A stretch of 64,000 bases of DNA from Yamagishiella unicocca (lineage: Eukaryota > Chlorophyta > Chlorophyceae > Chlamydomonadales > Volvocaceae): contig BDSL01000023.1 in the NCBI GenBank assembly GCA_003116995.1, positions 1-64,000 on the forward strand. Direction: 5' to 3'. The notes beneath the pieces were generated by a model, which was given only the letters and a program-made list of their open reading frames with translations, did not search any database and was not told where the DNA came from. Position 1 is the stretch's first letter, and each line of letters begins with the position of its first letter. Positions 50,701 through 61,540 of the stretch are shown here, in pieces. The position numbers were made by a program, and so were the translations under genes.

Positions 50701-53234
50701 ACAACGTCCCGCTGAACCCCGTGCAGTGCAGCACCTCCGCCTCCCCCTCACCTTCAGCGTCTCCGCCCGCTCCGTCATGAGCGCGTCACTGTTTTTGTTG
50801 ATGCGCGGGCGGAACGTGCACTCGGCCACCTCCGCGGCTTCGCGCTGCACCCTCAACTGCTCCAGCCGCTCCTGGAAAACGAGCAAGATGGGGAAGGTGG
50901 CATGGCGTTTGTAGCCTCCACAGGACCCAGGACCAGGACCCACGTCCGCAGGGATACGGGTTCCCAACTTGTTTCCTCTCGACCCTCCGCTGGGCTGTAT
51001 GCCCGCAGACTGCCCTCACCCACCTGGGTCGACTTGCGCATCCCCCGCACATGCAGCCGCTGCCACTTCTCGAACTCGTCCCCGGCCGAGCCGTCCATGA
51101 GGCCTCCCATGCTGGCGATGCTATTGCGCTCCCGCTGTTTAAGTTCCCAGGCCTTCTTGGTGATCACGGGCGCGAAGGTCACGCCCTCGAGCTCGCGCGC
51201 CTCACGCGCTTTGCGCTCCCCCTCATCCTACATCGACGTAACCAAGGTAGGGTGCACGGCATGGGCGTCATTGCATAGGCCATGCGCCGTATTCTTTAAG
51301 CTATAGGCCAACTCTCCCGGTGCTTTCTTCCTCGCCACACATCGCCGGCACCCAGCCACCCACTCAGGCGCGCACCGGCCCCTCCGCCCACACCGGCCCA
51401 CGCACCCGCTTAAGCCTGGCCATGAGCGCCTCCACGCCCTCCGCGTACAGCATCTCGCCGTAGTTGTCATACGTCCCATTGGCGCCGCGGCCGCGCATCA
51501 TTTCGGCGCTGATCCACGACATGGCCGACCGCCTTTGCGTGACGGCCGCCACCGCCTCCGCGTTAGCCATGCGTCGCCGCTCTTCCAGGCGGGCGGCGCG
51601 CTCCTGCGCCGTCGCGTACAGCCGCATGTGCACGCTGTCTCTGTCCCTGCAGCCAGGGCCGCACGGGACCAACGCAGCTCAAGAGACCAGGAGGGCTGCC
51701 GACGTGGGGCGCGGCAACGTCTGGCTGATTAGCGGAGACAAGCCTTGGGTCGCCCAGATGCGCCTACCCAAAGCAAAGGTGAACCGGGCCTACATGGTGC
51801 CTAGTTCGCGCCAACTGAGACGCGGTAGGTTTCCCCGCCTGCCTTTTGTGCTTACGTAGGAACATTGCCTTGTGCGCCTGGCGCAAGATCGATACTAGTT
51901 TCTGGCCCTTTTCCTTCCCGGCTGTGAAGCAGCAGTATCCATTTCCAGCGTAGTCTGACTCATCCCCAGTTACTCCTACGGCCTTCGACCGTACCACAGC
52001 CCCTGTCTCATAGGGACCACTCTAGCACCCCGTGCGATCCACAGCCGTACCTGGGGCTAGGGCCCGACGATGGGTTGTTCTTTCCATATTGGTAAGGCCC
52101 GACGGGATGATTGCTGAGGCCTGAGGAGCTGCGTTTGCTGTTGTGGCCACTGCCACCGCCGCCGCCACCGCTGAGGACCTCTGAGGCACTGACCCAGTTG
52201 CCGCGGCGCGTGGACGGGGCATGAGACTCATCGAGCAGCTTCGAAGACAACTGCTGGTACAAGCGCTCGTCCATGCCAGACCCGAAGCTGTATTGCTGCT
52301 GTTTTGATGGAACGCCGGCACCAGTACCAACGCCTCCGGCTGGAGCAGGCGCCTCCTGCTGCTGCGCTGCGGTCGGAAGCCTGGGAGACTTGGTGCGCTG
52401 CGGCGGGTCGAAGGGCCCCGTGACCCCGTCCACGCTCGGCTGAAGGCTATGACCATCCATCGACTGTAAACATCGGAGTGGGATCAAGGAAGTTTGTGAC
52501 ACAGTCTACCGATAGGCAATACAGTTAGCTGTTATTGGCCAGGATGCCGACCGTTGGGTGAAAGCCACCGTGAACGGTCAGATCCCGCAGGAGTGGCTCA
52601 GCAGCCCAACATCTAGCATCTGGCGCACCGGCATTACCACAACCCAACGCCCTGCGGCACCTATGAGAACTCCACTGGCTCATAACCATTGGTCTTTCCT
52701 CTCTTAAACCCGTTTGAAAAGCGCTAGAAACTGCACGCATACAACTGTCCCCACGTACCCCAACTCCCCCCTTAAGGTGGCGCACCTTGATGCTGTCTTC
52801 CCCTGCACGGTTTGCCGCCGCCTTCCTCAGGTTCTCCTCAAGATGCGCCGCTAGAGGCCCCACGATCGCCTCAGGCAGACCATGCCGGATGCAGAAGGCG
52901 CGAGCCACATCCTCTGGGACCTCGCCGACCCGCACCTCGATGCGCTCGCTGGCGCCGCCGCCAACGTCAACCGTTGTTACCAAAAGGACGCGCGGGTCAT
53001 CCTTAGCTGTGAGTCCCTTTTTACCTGGGTCGTCTGGCAAGGGGTGGTCGAAGGGAGGCGTAACGCGGAGAACAGCAGGCGGGCGACCGGAGTTGGGTTA
53101 CGTGTCTATGGACAAGGCCATTCCGTTGTGATGTCCAGATTCCTACTGCGAAAGGCATTACAATGTAAGCGCCCATCCAGCTTACCGGAGAAGCCCGTGG
53201 CTGCAGCTAGATGCTGCATCAACTCGGACGACAT
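47514..53234 (-). CDS. flagellar/basal-body-style coiled-coil protein with repeated TFxPxIN motifs, 14 exons, 1025 aa
   Basis: Not assigned to a named family. Exons: 53234-53186, 53006-52786, 52463-52051, 51646-51406, 51227-51024, 50871-50752, 50533-50475, 50331-50280, 50104-49916, 49754-49505, 49339-49096, 48856-48374, 48239-47906 and 47732-47514; all phases close to 1026 codons. Residues about 17-90 form a small domain (VLLVTTVDVGG, ERIEVRVGE, ARAFCIRHGLPEAIVGPL). The body alternates charged helices with a recurring short motif: VTFAPVITKKA, CTFRPRINKNS, VTFQPQVNKDA (split exactly by an intron), LFQPEIG, SFRPAINARS and CTFQPQLNPN. The C-terminus is Gln-rich coiled coil. Charged helices punctuated by TFxPxIN-type motifs are familiar from protist flagellar and basal-body proteins, so a ciliary role is inferred. 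The last exon lies in the triplicated block, so the gene has three potential 3' ends. Confidence 0.88.
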
Positions 53235-54337
53235 TGTCGTTCGCCTTCAGCAGTTCCAGCGACCCTGTCCTGTCCCTGCCGATAAGATCAACGTAGCAGG
53301 CGGCGATCAAATGTGGCAGCTGTGTTCGCTTGCTTCATAATGGACGGTGCGACCCAGCGACGCGTGGGCAACTGGACCAATGCATAGTCCATCCAGTGCG
53401 CAATTGATCAAGAGAAGAAAGGTACACAACGGCGTCCACGCCGGCCAGGCCTGGCCTGACGTCTATGTCAAAACTCCCTACAGAAGTTGACTTCGCAGCT
53501 GGGGCACCAGATGTCGCTACGAGCAACCAAGCCAATGCAAATACATGAGCAATTCCACGTTGTTAACGTGCACCTGATGGCGAGCCGTGAGGTTGCAAGG
53601 TGCTGCAGCTGACACCTGTTGAAGGCTTCTTTTCGATACCAGACTTCTTAGTAGTTTGCCCTGACTTACCCCAACAGGGTGGCTGGACGCCCAAACGGTC
53701 CAAGGCCGAGCCAAGCGGCGTCGGACGCCCCGGAGTATGTGCTGCAGGCGACCGTCGGGCTCGATAACGCTCGAGCGTGTATCCAGAAATAAAAGTCTCG
53801 CTTCCTCTTCCTCGATAACTTTTGCCTATATTAGTATGGTAGTGCGTAGCACGGTTGCCTACGAAGACAAGTCGATTGCGGCAGAGTAGCCGCTCTAGTT
53901 ATGTTGCCTTTGATACAGCATCGCCCCTATAAGTGGAGCGATCTCAGTTCAAGGTTGTTTCGTCAGAAGCAATTTGCTGAACGTGCGCGGTGTGCCTGAC
54001 TTGGTGTACGGGTCCTGCTACAGTTGACTTTGACTACGCAACTGGGGTACGAGATAGTGAGGAACAGAATAACAATGCTGATCCAGGAATATAGCTGATA
54101 ATAAGTGTTGATGTGGAAGAGGCTCGTCGATGGATACTATTCTGCACATACAAGTGGCGGAGGCGACCACCGCCTGTCGAGCAACAGTTATCGGCCATAG
54201 CTGACTGCATAACGTTTTCATAACAATGGACCACAGCACCACACATTGACATGCAGCCGCGACCTCGGGCGATGTCGATGACCTATCCATGAGCATTTAA
54301 CAACTGGTGTTTCGAGGTGAGCCGTCACTACTGCGCG
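53235..54337. other. 1.1-kb spacer between two head-to-tail minus-strand genes
   Basis: It should hold the promoter and 5' UTR of the coiled-coil gene and the 3' UTR of GAA1. No gene is visible. No minus-strand TGTAA was found in it, so the GAA1 poly(A) site is unresolved. Base composition is more AT-rich than in the genes. Confidence 0.5.
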
Positions 54338-57300
54338 CTAGTCACGCAGAAAACTCCCTTCCAATCCAAATAGCCAGAATGCAAACACTACCACCTGGGC
54401 ATACCAATAATTGGTCGTGGACAGCCGGCACACTCCATGGGCAGGGGCGCCAAACATAATGGCTTCCGTCCCCCCAAACCCTATCCTGGAAAGCACCATT
54501 GCAGCCGTGCAGAGTGCAATCAGCGGGGTTAAAGCAACCCAAGCGGCGGGCCCGAGCACCCTAGCCACTCGAACACGCATCCCTGCCGCGTGCGCCATAG
54601 AGTGGCCACCGGTTTCTTGCCCACCCACCTTGGGTTGCGCCCGGGCCGCCAACCAGCCCTGGCCTAACGCTAGAGGTGCCATATAAGCACCTGCCACGAC
54701 GGCTGCTGCCCAGTTGAGGCACACCAGCGCAGTCATCGCCGCGGCGGTCAGCGTCAAGACAACTACACGCTCAGCATGCCACTTCCTCGCCCGAAGTCGT
54801 TGCCGTCTCTCCTCCTGTCCTTGCTGCTGCTGCTGCTCATCCCGCTGCTCAACCCCCACCCCCCCTGCCCCGCTGGCAGCTCCCGGCGCACCTCCCGCGG
54901 CCGCTGATGCCAGCCGCCCCGCCAGGCTGGCAGCCGCTGTCGCCGCACCCGCCGTGGCGAGCAGCACAGTAGCAGCCACCAGGGCCGCCTCTGCAGCGGA
55001 GAGCGGCCGCCACATCAGGCCCCTCGCTGCGGCCACCGCCACAGCCCACCCACGAGGTGCTGCCCAGCTGACCGCACCCAGAGCAGCTGGACCCGCCCCT
55101 GGGGGGCTGCAGGCCAGCGAGCGGAGGGCGGCGGCGGCCGCCGCAAGCACCCCGGTGCGCGCCACGACCCGAGACAGCGCTACTGCCCAGATGCCTGCTG
55201 GCGTGTTGGCGGCCTGGGGCCCCTCCAGCGCCTGCTGCGCGCAGCGCATTGACCAGGCCGCCTGGGAGGAGGCGCCGCAGGAGCAGGCAGGAGGAGGTTG
55301 GGGTGCCGGGTGGCTAGCTTGCTGGCTGCCCGGCAGGCAAATGTGGGCCAACAGCCCTCAGGCGGTTGGGCAGCCGGGCCAGCCGCCGTTGCCGCGCCGC
55401 CGTCTCCATGGGATCAGTGTCCCCACTTTGCCCCCTGTGTCTTGTTTTGGACACCCGCCGGCACCCACCCGCCCGCCTACCTGCAGCTGCAGCGCCGCCG
55501 TGAGCGCCACCGCGGGCGCCACGTACACCTCCACCGGCACGTAGCGGTCCAGCTGCGTTACGAGGTACAGGAAGGAGGAGTGGTGCACCCGCTCCACCAG
55601 GTTGTTCAGGGAGCGCAGAGTCAGCTCCAGGGCGGAGGCAACAGACAGCGCGCGTCTCTCCAGGTCGCCGGCACTGGGCAGCCAGGGCCGCTGGGGGCCC
55701 TAACGAGGGGGAGGGTGGGGGCAGGGGAGAGGAGGGCGGGAGGGGGTCGGGGCTCGAAGGCACACGGGCAGCGGCAAGAGGGGGTGGGTGGCAGGCGCCC
55801 TCACCCGCTGCACCAGCCGGACAGTCGCCGCGTCCACCATGTGGTTCTTGAATGCGGCGTGAGCCCCTGCCGGCTGCCCCACCGCCTGGTGCCACGCGAA
55901 CTGCAGCCCAGTCAGCAGCCGCCCCACGTAACTCCGCACCGCCTGAAGAGCCGCAAGGGAGGGGGGATGAGGGGCGGGGCGCAGGGCCTATGGAGCCGCT
56001 TGGGACATTGGGATGTGGGTCTGCATCAACAGCCCATTTCGAGCGGCGTTGGACCGGCGGTCGCGGATTGTTAAATTCGTAAATTGACGTGAGAGAGCAG
56101 GGTGATAGGAAGAGCGCGGGCCGCTGCTCACCTTGGCCGGCAGCAGGCCGGGCAGCAGCCGCTCCAGCCAGTCAGACGCCGCCCGCTGCGCCGCCGCCAG
56201 CCGGTCATCCCGCCACAGCGTTGTGGGCACCTGTCGAGGGCGCCACAGGCGAGCCGCGCGTCGCCGCGTGTATTAGGTTTTCACTGCTCAGCCGCCAGAC
56301 CCCAAGCGGAATGTCCCGTGCGCGCCCCCAACAAACACCAACCGCGCCCACGTCGTACCGGGTAGTTGAAGATGTACCTCAGCAGGAAGTACATGTCCAG
56401 CTTGGGCAGCAGCCCGTCGTGGCCGATCACCAGCACCTCGGGCGTGTCGTACGATGCGCCCGCCAGCGCCTCTAGCACCACCGCCTGCTGGATGACGCCC
56501 CCTCGGACCACCACCCCTCCCGCGGGGGCCCCCGCCCCCTCAGGCGCCTCAGGCGGAGACTGCAGGCCTGCCCCCTGCCCCTGCTCGTGGTACTGCTGCA
56601 CCCAGGCGGCCAGGCACTGATGGGCGCCGCAGCTCATATCCGGCACCACCCACACCAGGTCTCGAGCCATCCAGCGTCCGCCGCCCCCGCCGGCCCCCCT
56701 AGCCAGGTGCAGCGCCAGGCTCGCCCCCGCCAGCAGCGCCAGCTCCGCCCCGCCAGCGCTCTGGTTGCGGCCGTCGAAGGCGGGGTCGGGGCGCTGCGGG
56801 GAGAAGGCGACGGGCGTCACCATCGCCAGGCTCTCTAGGCCGTCACCTCGGCGGGAGCGGACCACTGTGTGGACGTTGGCGCAGCGGCAGGCGGAGGGGG
56901 CGGCGCCGGGCGTGGGGCCGGGGGCGGTGACTGTGGGCCGGGTCACTTGCGTGCCGGCCAGCCCTGCTCGGCGCAGCTCAGCCGCTAGGGCTGCGGCTGC
57001 GCCGGGCCGCTGGAAGGCGCTGGCGCCGCCGGCGGTGTGGGCGATGCGCAGGGCGTCCGGGAGGACGGCACCGGCGGCGGCCCTGCGAGGTGGTGTGGCG
57101 ACACGAGGTGACAGGATGGTGCGGTTGAGGGCTGGTGGAGGAGGTGGCAGTGAGGAGGCTCCAGCACCGTGCACGTCAGTCAGTGCAATCGAGGCAGGCC
57201 CCTGTGATCATGTACATCCTAGGCGCACCCGACCGTGGGATGGGCCGATCCCGCCGTCAGCCCCTTCTCGTCGAAACGGATGGGGCGGTCGAGCAGCGGT

Positions 57301-57407
57301 ATGGCGAGCAACCCCAGGACTGAGGCAACGATAAGCGCCACGCACACGCCATGGGCGTTCGCCACAAGCAGCGTTAGGAGGCGGAACAATGGCCTCTCGC
57401 GCTTCAT
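54338..57407 (-). CDS. GAA1: GPI transamidase complex subunit GAA1 (GPAA1 homologue), 6 exons, 760 aa
   Basis: ER-membrane subunit of the GPI transamidase, which attaches GPI anchors to proteins in the ER lumen; GAA1 is thought to engage the GPI lipid. Exons: 57407-57229, 57082-56359, 56230-56132, 55942-55805, 55699-55481 and 55261-54338; phases 2, 0, 0, 0 and 0 close to 761 codons. An N-terminal membrane segment lies at about residues 14-40 (VCVALIVASVLGLLAIPLL), then FDEKGLTAGSAHPTVG, matching the family's conserved post-TM segment. The luminal M28-peptidase-like region includes CANVHTVVRSRRGDGLESLA, NQSAGGAELALLAGASLALH, ARDLVWVVPD and HDGLLPKLDMYFLLRYIFNY. Residues HHSSFLYLVTQLDRYVPVEV and a set of hydrophobic spans fill the C-terminal half, ending FGLEGSFLRD. 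The length is near that of plant GAA1. The intron-1 acceptor at 57083-57084 was chosen because it alone keeps frame with a normal intron length. Confidence 0.92.
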
Positions 57408-57864
57408 GGTCTATTTGCGTGTCGCTATCTGAGTGCCGAAGGTATATGTGGCATTGCAAATATGTTTACGTGCACGCAACGATCTGCATTATTAAACCTT
57501 CCAACGTCGCCAACTGGCCATGGCCGTCGAGCCCGTCATGACAATTTTGTGCACCGTACGCATCTACGTAACTCTATCCGGGTGCATGAAGATGACTGAT
57601 CAGCTCAATTACAGTTATATAATATCATAACGTCATATTATTGCTTTCAAACAGCGCACCCGGGGCGACTGCCTCCCGTTAGCGATACCCAAGCACCTTC
57701 GCCTCCCAAAAGTAGTTTGCAGTCACGTTACTGTTGTGATTACGATAGATCACACGTCCCCACTGTCCGGGCTACGTCCTGGCTGCGCCCCCAAATAGCC
57801 GATCGGCCGCCGTTCAGCGCCTGCTGCTCCTTCACCGCACTGCTCTATTTCCGGTGAACCCAAC
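57408..57864. promoter_or_regulatory. shared divergent promoter region, GAA1 and RWDD1-like gene
   Basis: The two start codons are 457 bp apart on opposite strands, so both promoters must lie here. The interval is markedly AT-rich relative to the flanking exons, with a TATAATATCATAA stretch at about 57616. No specific factor site was identified. Confidence 0.6.
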
Positions 57865-60109
57865 ATGGATTACCAAGGGGAGCAGGACATGGAGTTGGAG
57901 GCGCTGGAGGCCATTTTAATGGACGACCTCATAGAGTATGACGGCAACCTGCCTAGCGGCTGGATTGCCGCGGGCAAGACGTACAAGGTGCTAATTGCGC
58001 CCGAGGATGAGGACGGCGCGGACTCTGGCGATTACCCGCTCAAAGCAGAGCTGCTGTTCGCGCACACCCCGAAGTACCCGGAGCAGCCCCCCAGCATGAA
58101 GTTGCGAAGCGTGACCGGCCTCAGCGACTCCGACCTGGCGGAGGCCACTGCTGTCTTGGAAGAGCAGGTGCAAGCGAACTTGGGTATGGCCATGATCTAT
58201 ACACTCATCGATGCAGCCAAGGATTGGCTCCAGGGTGGGTGCGCGTGGGTCGGCTGGGGCTGGGGCATGTTCTGGCTCCGAGCACGGCCAGGCTCCGGGT
58301 GTTGGGCCGGGGGAAGGCGGGCTAGGCGTGTGGATAGCGGAGGAATGCGTTGCCCTTCGGGGCATGGGCCCAGGGTGGGGGGCCCTTCAAGTGGACGGCA
58401 GGAGGGATCAGGTGTGTCAGGGGTGGACCGGAGGTGTCTGCTGTCAGGGTAGCTGGTTGCGGTGTCAGGGTAGCTGCCTACCCGAACCTGGTGACCACCA
58501 CAACCACCACAACCACCACAACCACCACCACAACCAGAACCACAACCACTCGTGTTGTCGCATCCAACCCCCACCCCCCACCTCCCTCTCTCTGCCGTCC
58601 TCTCTACAGCACGAGTCAACACGGGACCGGTAGTGGATCCCGAGGTGGAGCGGCGGAAGGTCCGCAGGGGAAGGGAGGGGAGGCACCGGGGTCAGGGGAC
58701 ACGGGGCGGGGGAGGGGTATCTTGACCGGATGCGGGTGCTGGCCACCAGCCCCCGGGAGGTGGTACCCTGCAGCCCGCAGTACGGCACTGCTGCCAGCCC
58801 CAGCACCCGCGGACCCCCCAGACCACCTGAGCCGCCCTCAGGCTCCACTCCGCGGTGTCTCCCGGCTCCCGGCAGCGCAGCCCCCAGCTGGCGGCGGTCG
58901 TGTCAGGCCTCCGGCGCCACCTCCAGCAGCGGCACCACCTCCAGCAGCGGCACTCCGCGGCACTACGATAGGCTCGAGCCGATCCCGCCCGCCTACTCCC
59001 CCCTCGCGCCGCTGCTGCCGCTGCAGGCTCAAGACGCGGAGGAGCGCAAGCGCGCGGAGGCTCGCGCCCACGGTGTGCCCGTCACTGTGGAGACCTTCGC
59101 AGCGTGGAAGGTGCGCCTGGGGGGAGGGGCTGGGGAGGGCTGGGGGGAGGGGCTGGGGAGGGCTGGGGGGAGGGAAAAGGGGAAGGGGAGGGCTGGGGGG
59201 AGGGGGGAGGTGCTGGGGAAGGCGGGCTGGGGGGAGGGGGAAGGGGCTGACGACTGACAACTGACGCCGCCTTTGCTGTCCGTGACACCACTCCCCCTAC
59301 CCCCACACACCCGCCCCGCCACCGCCCACCTGCAGGCCCGCTTCGATGCCGAGGTGGCTGCAGCCAAGGCCCGGGCGGCGGAGACGCTCAAAGACGACGA
59401 CAAGGCTCGGCGCCTCAGCGGCAAGTCCTGGTTCCTGCAGGTGGGTCCAGGAGCTGGCATCGGCTGGACAGAGGGTGTGTGGCTGGTCTGCAGGAACGTC
59501 TGTTAACTGCCCGTCCTGCCACCTGGATGTCTGCTGCAGGCTGCTGACGGCGCCGAGGTGGCGGCGGACGACGAGGCGGGAGTGCTCAGCGAGGACGACG
59601 AGGAGGACTTCGACGACGTGAGAACGGCTGGGCGTTGCGGCTGGGGTTGGGGTTGGGGTTGGGGTTGCGGCTGGGGTTGGGGTTGGGGGAAGGGAGGGAA
59701 AGAGGGATGGGTAGGTGCCGGTGGTGGGGGCATGTCTGGGTGGGGTTGGAGCGGGGTTGGGGTTGTGGGAGGAGAGCGGGGGGGAGCAGCCGGGAGGGGA
59801 GCAGCCAGCTGACCTTCCCACTCCCATGCCGCAATCCTGTGGGTGCTCCCTACCTCTCTTACACGTACCCACCCCCCCACGCACCAACCAACCCACCCAC
59901 GCACCAACCAACCCATCCACCGCCACCCTCTTGGGTGTCGACCCCAGGCGGAGGACGGCACCGGGGCTGCTGCCGATGGCGACGTCGGGGAGGGGGACGA
60001 GGAGGCGGGGGAGGAGGACGCCATCGACTACGACGACGACGACGACGAGGTGGGGGCTGAGGGGAGGGCGGGAGGGGGGGCTGAGGGGAGGGCGGGAGGC
60101 GGGGGCTGA
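57865..60109 (+). CDS. RWD-domain protein, RWDD1/DFRP2 (Gir2) type, 6 exons, about 282 aa
   Basis: Homologue of RWDD1/DFRP2/Gir2, a cytosolic partner that stabilises DRG GTPases and interacts with the Gcn1 translation-stress machinery. Exons: 57865-58234, 58610-58659, 59027-59110, 59336-59440, 59540-59617 and 59948-60109. Residues 1-123 are the RWD domain: MDYQGEQDMELEALEAILMD, the diagnostic YPEQPP, and NLGMAMIYTLIDAAKDWLQ. The linker ERRKAQDAEERKRAEARA leads to HGVPVTVETFAAWKARFDAE and RRLSGKSWFLQ, closely matching the DFRP-type C-terminal segment. The C-terminus is very acidic (EDDEEDFDD, YDDDDDE). The donor ending exon 2 (GTCCGC) is weak; a GTATCT donor 60 bp later would also keep frame and add 20 residues. 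The last exon is read through to TGA at 60107-60109, which adds a short Gly-rich tail. Confidence 0.9.
58490..58552 (+). repeat. CCACAA/ACC simple repeat in RWDD1-like intron 1
   Basis: A low-complexity run of ACCACC and ACCACA units lies in the first intron, just upstream of the polypyrimidine tract of the acceptor at 58609. It has no coding role. Confidence 0.85.
59105..59255 (+). repeat. purine-rich minisatellite in RWDD1-like intron 3
   Basis: Irregular GGGGAGGGGCT/GGGGAGGGCTG units fill the start of the intron after exon 3. Together with the G-runs in intron 5 and after the stop, this gene's transcribed strand is unusually rich in potential G-quadruplex sequence. Confidence 0.8.
59638..59765 (+). 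repeat. GGGGTT-type repeat in RWDD1-like intron 5
   Basis: Repeated GGTTGGGGTTGGGGTTGGGG followed by interrupted copies. The run is telomere-like in look but interrupted, intronic, and not the TTTTAGGG telomere of Chlamydomonas. It is a strong G-quadruplex candidate. Confidence 0.85.
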
Positions 60110-60133
60110 GGGGAGGGCGGGAGGCGGGGGAGC
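60050..60133 (+). repeat. GGGAGGGCGGGAGGCGGGGGCTGA-like G-rich repeat at the RWDD1-like 3' end
   Basis: About three imperfect copies of a 24-26-bp G-rich unit span the stop codon of the RWDD1-like gene. The copies encode GAEGRAGGG repeats if translated through, and the stop falls in the second to third copy. Confidence 0.75.
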
Positions 60134-60295
60134 TTCGAGCCATGGCGGCAGCACACCACCGCCAACAGCTGGGCCACGGCGGCCGCCCCTGGGGACACAG
60201 GGTTGGGGTGAATGGGTTGAGGTGAATGGGTAGGGGCGTTTCAGCTGAATATGAGAGCCGTGTTGAGGGCTGGCTGGCGAGTATAATAGTAGATG

Positions 60296-60300
60296 TGTAA
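60296..60300 (+). terminator. candidate poly(A) signal TGTAA of the RWDD1-like gene
   Basis: TGTAA lies 187 bp after the stop codon on the coding strand, a good position for a volvocine poly(A) signal. Confidence 0.6.
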
Positions 60301-61284
60301 AGAGGGGCCCTGGTCGGCCCCGTCCCTCCCCACACACCACCGTGCTCGGTTTCGGTCCTTGGTTTATATCATGAGCCACCCGTGTGCTCATCTCTGCTGC
60401 TTGTGGGCGCCCCCCTCCCGGCCGCCACCCGCAGGGCATGCTCGACGAGCTATGACGAGGGATTGGGGCTGGTGTCACAGCAGCAGCGGCTGCTGGGGCC
60501 TTACGCGGCGTCATCACGGCCGCTGTGCCCCCAGTGCACAGCTGCTGCTGCTGGGGCATTGTAGGGGTTGGTGGCAGCGGGGGGTGGTGCGGGGCCCTCG
60601 GGGGGGGGCCACTGTGCAGCCCGGTTTAGGATGGCTGGGGGCCTTAGTGCGGGCCTTGGTGCTGGCAGGGACCCAAGGGCGCGTGGGGCAGCGGCTGGGG
60701 CGGTGTGGCGGCTTGGAAAGGCCGGGACAAATGACGGCCGGTGCAGGCGGCTGTGCACCCGCGGAGGTGCGTGCGAGGGAGCCGCCAGGGGGAGCATCGC
60801 GGTGCAATGCGGGGAGGGGAGGGGGGGCCGCTGGCGGCGAGGGAGGGAGCGAGGGGCGGGGCACGGGCCGGAGCGGCGCGTGGGCTTCTCGCTGCGCGGG
60901 GCGAGAGCCGAAGCAGGCATGGGGCGCTACTGCCCCTGGATGAAAGGAGGGGGGACGCCGTTGGCGGGGGAGCGCCTCAGCGGCAGGTCCCCGCGGCTCA
61001 GCGGTTAGCGCGCTGTTGTGGACGTGGATTAACGGACGCTCGGCTCCTCGGTATCGGCTGAGCGGGCATCAGCACACCAGCCCCGGCATCAGCCCCTGCT
61101 GTAGGGGCGACATATGTATACACGTACATGGTGTCTTGACTTAGGCGGAACAAGGGGTCTGAGGGGCTCCTGCCCACGCGCCCACAGCGCTGGTGCTCAG
61201 GGACCTGATGCACTGCGGTAGGGGCGGTGGTGCTGCATCGGACGCCCGACTAATGGGCAGGGGCAGGGCACCGCGCGGGGGCAG
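60301..61284. other. spacer with no supportable gene
   Basis: GC-rich sequence with a plus-strand open frame of 146 codons at 60568-61008 that is Arg/Gly-rich and has no recognisable motif or splice partner. It may be the intron or upstream part of the Gly/Tyr-rich trace that follows. Confidence 0.4.
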
Positions 61285-61302
61285 GTGTATGTTCCCGCAG
61301 CC

Positions 61303-61540
61303 AGTATGTTCGGCATAGGGCAGTTGGGCGGCGGCAGCAGCAGCTACGGCGCGGTGGATGCCGCCGCCACGGCGGCAGCGGCGGCGCAGCATCACGGCTG
61401 GGGTGGAGCATGGGGCTATCAGCAGGACGAGGTGACGGGCGAGGCGCAACTATTCGGCGGGCGCGGTGGGCTATGGTAGCGGCGCCGTTGACTATGGAGC
61501 TGGCGGCGGGCCCGGCGGTGATCGGCAGTGAACCATCGAC
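61303..61540 (+). pseudogene. Gly/Tyr-rich coding trace, broken by a one-base frame shift
   Basis: The plus strand reads MFGIGQLGGGSSSYGAVDAA and WGYQQDEVTG in one frame from 61303, then meets a stop at 61477. Skipping one base near 61440 continues as RRNYSAGAVGYGSGAVDYGA and ends GGDRQ with TGA at about 61538. The composition resembles the Gly/Tyr-rich tail of hnRNP-like RNA-binding proteins, but no RRM was seen upstream. An acceptor-like CCGCAG lies just before. It may be a terminal exon with a sequencing indel, an exon whose splice I have missed, or a decayed copy. Confidence 0.35.

Noticed and set aside
57195..57228. A 34-bp intron in GAA1 giving extra residues GPASIALTDVHGAG
   Set aside because: Too short for a normal spliceosomal intron and needs a poor GTCGGG donor; a standard 146-bp intron keeps frame instead.
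59638..59700. GGGGTT run as an internal telomere
   Set aside because: It is an interrupted intronic run and does not match the TTTTAGGG-type repeat known from Chlamydomonas.
60990..61062. tRNA-like stretch (GCGGCTCAGCGGTTAGCGCG resembles an A box)
   Set aside because: No matching B box (GGTTCGAAT-like) at the right distance and no acceptor-stem pairing.
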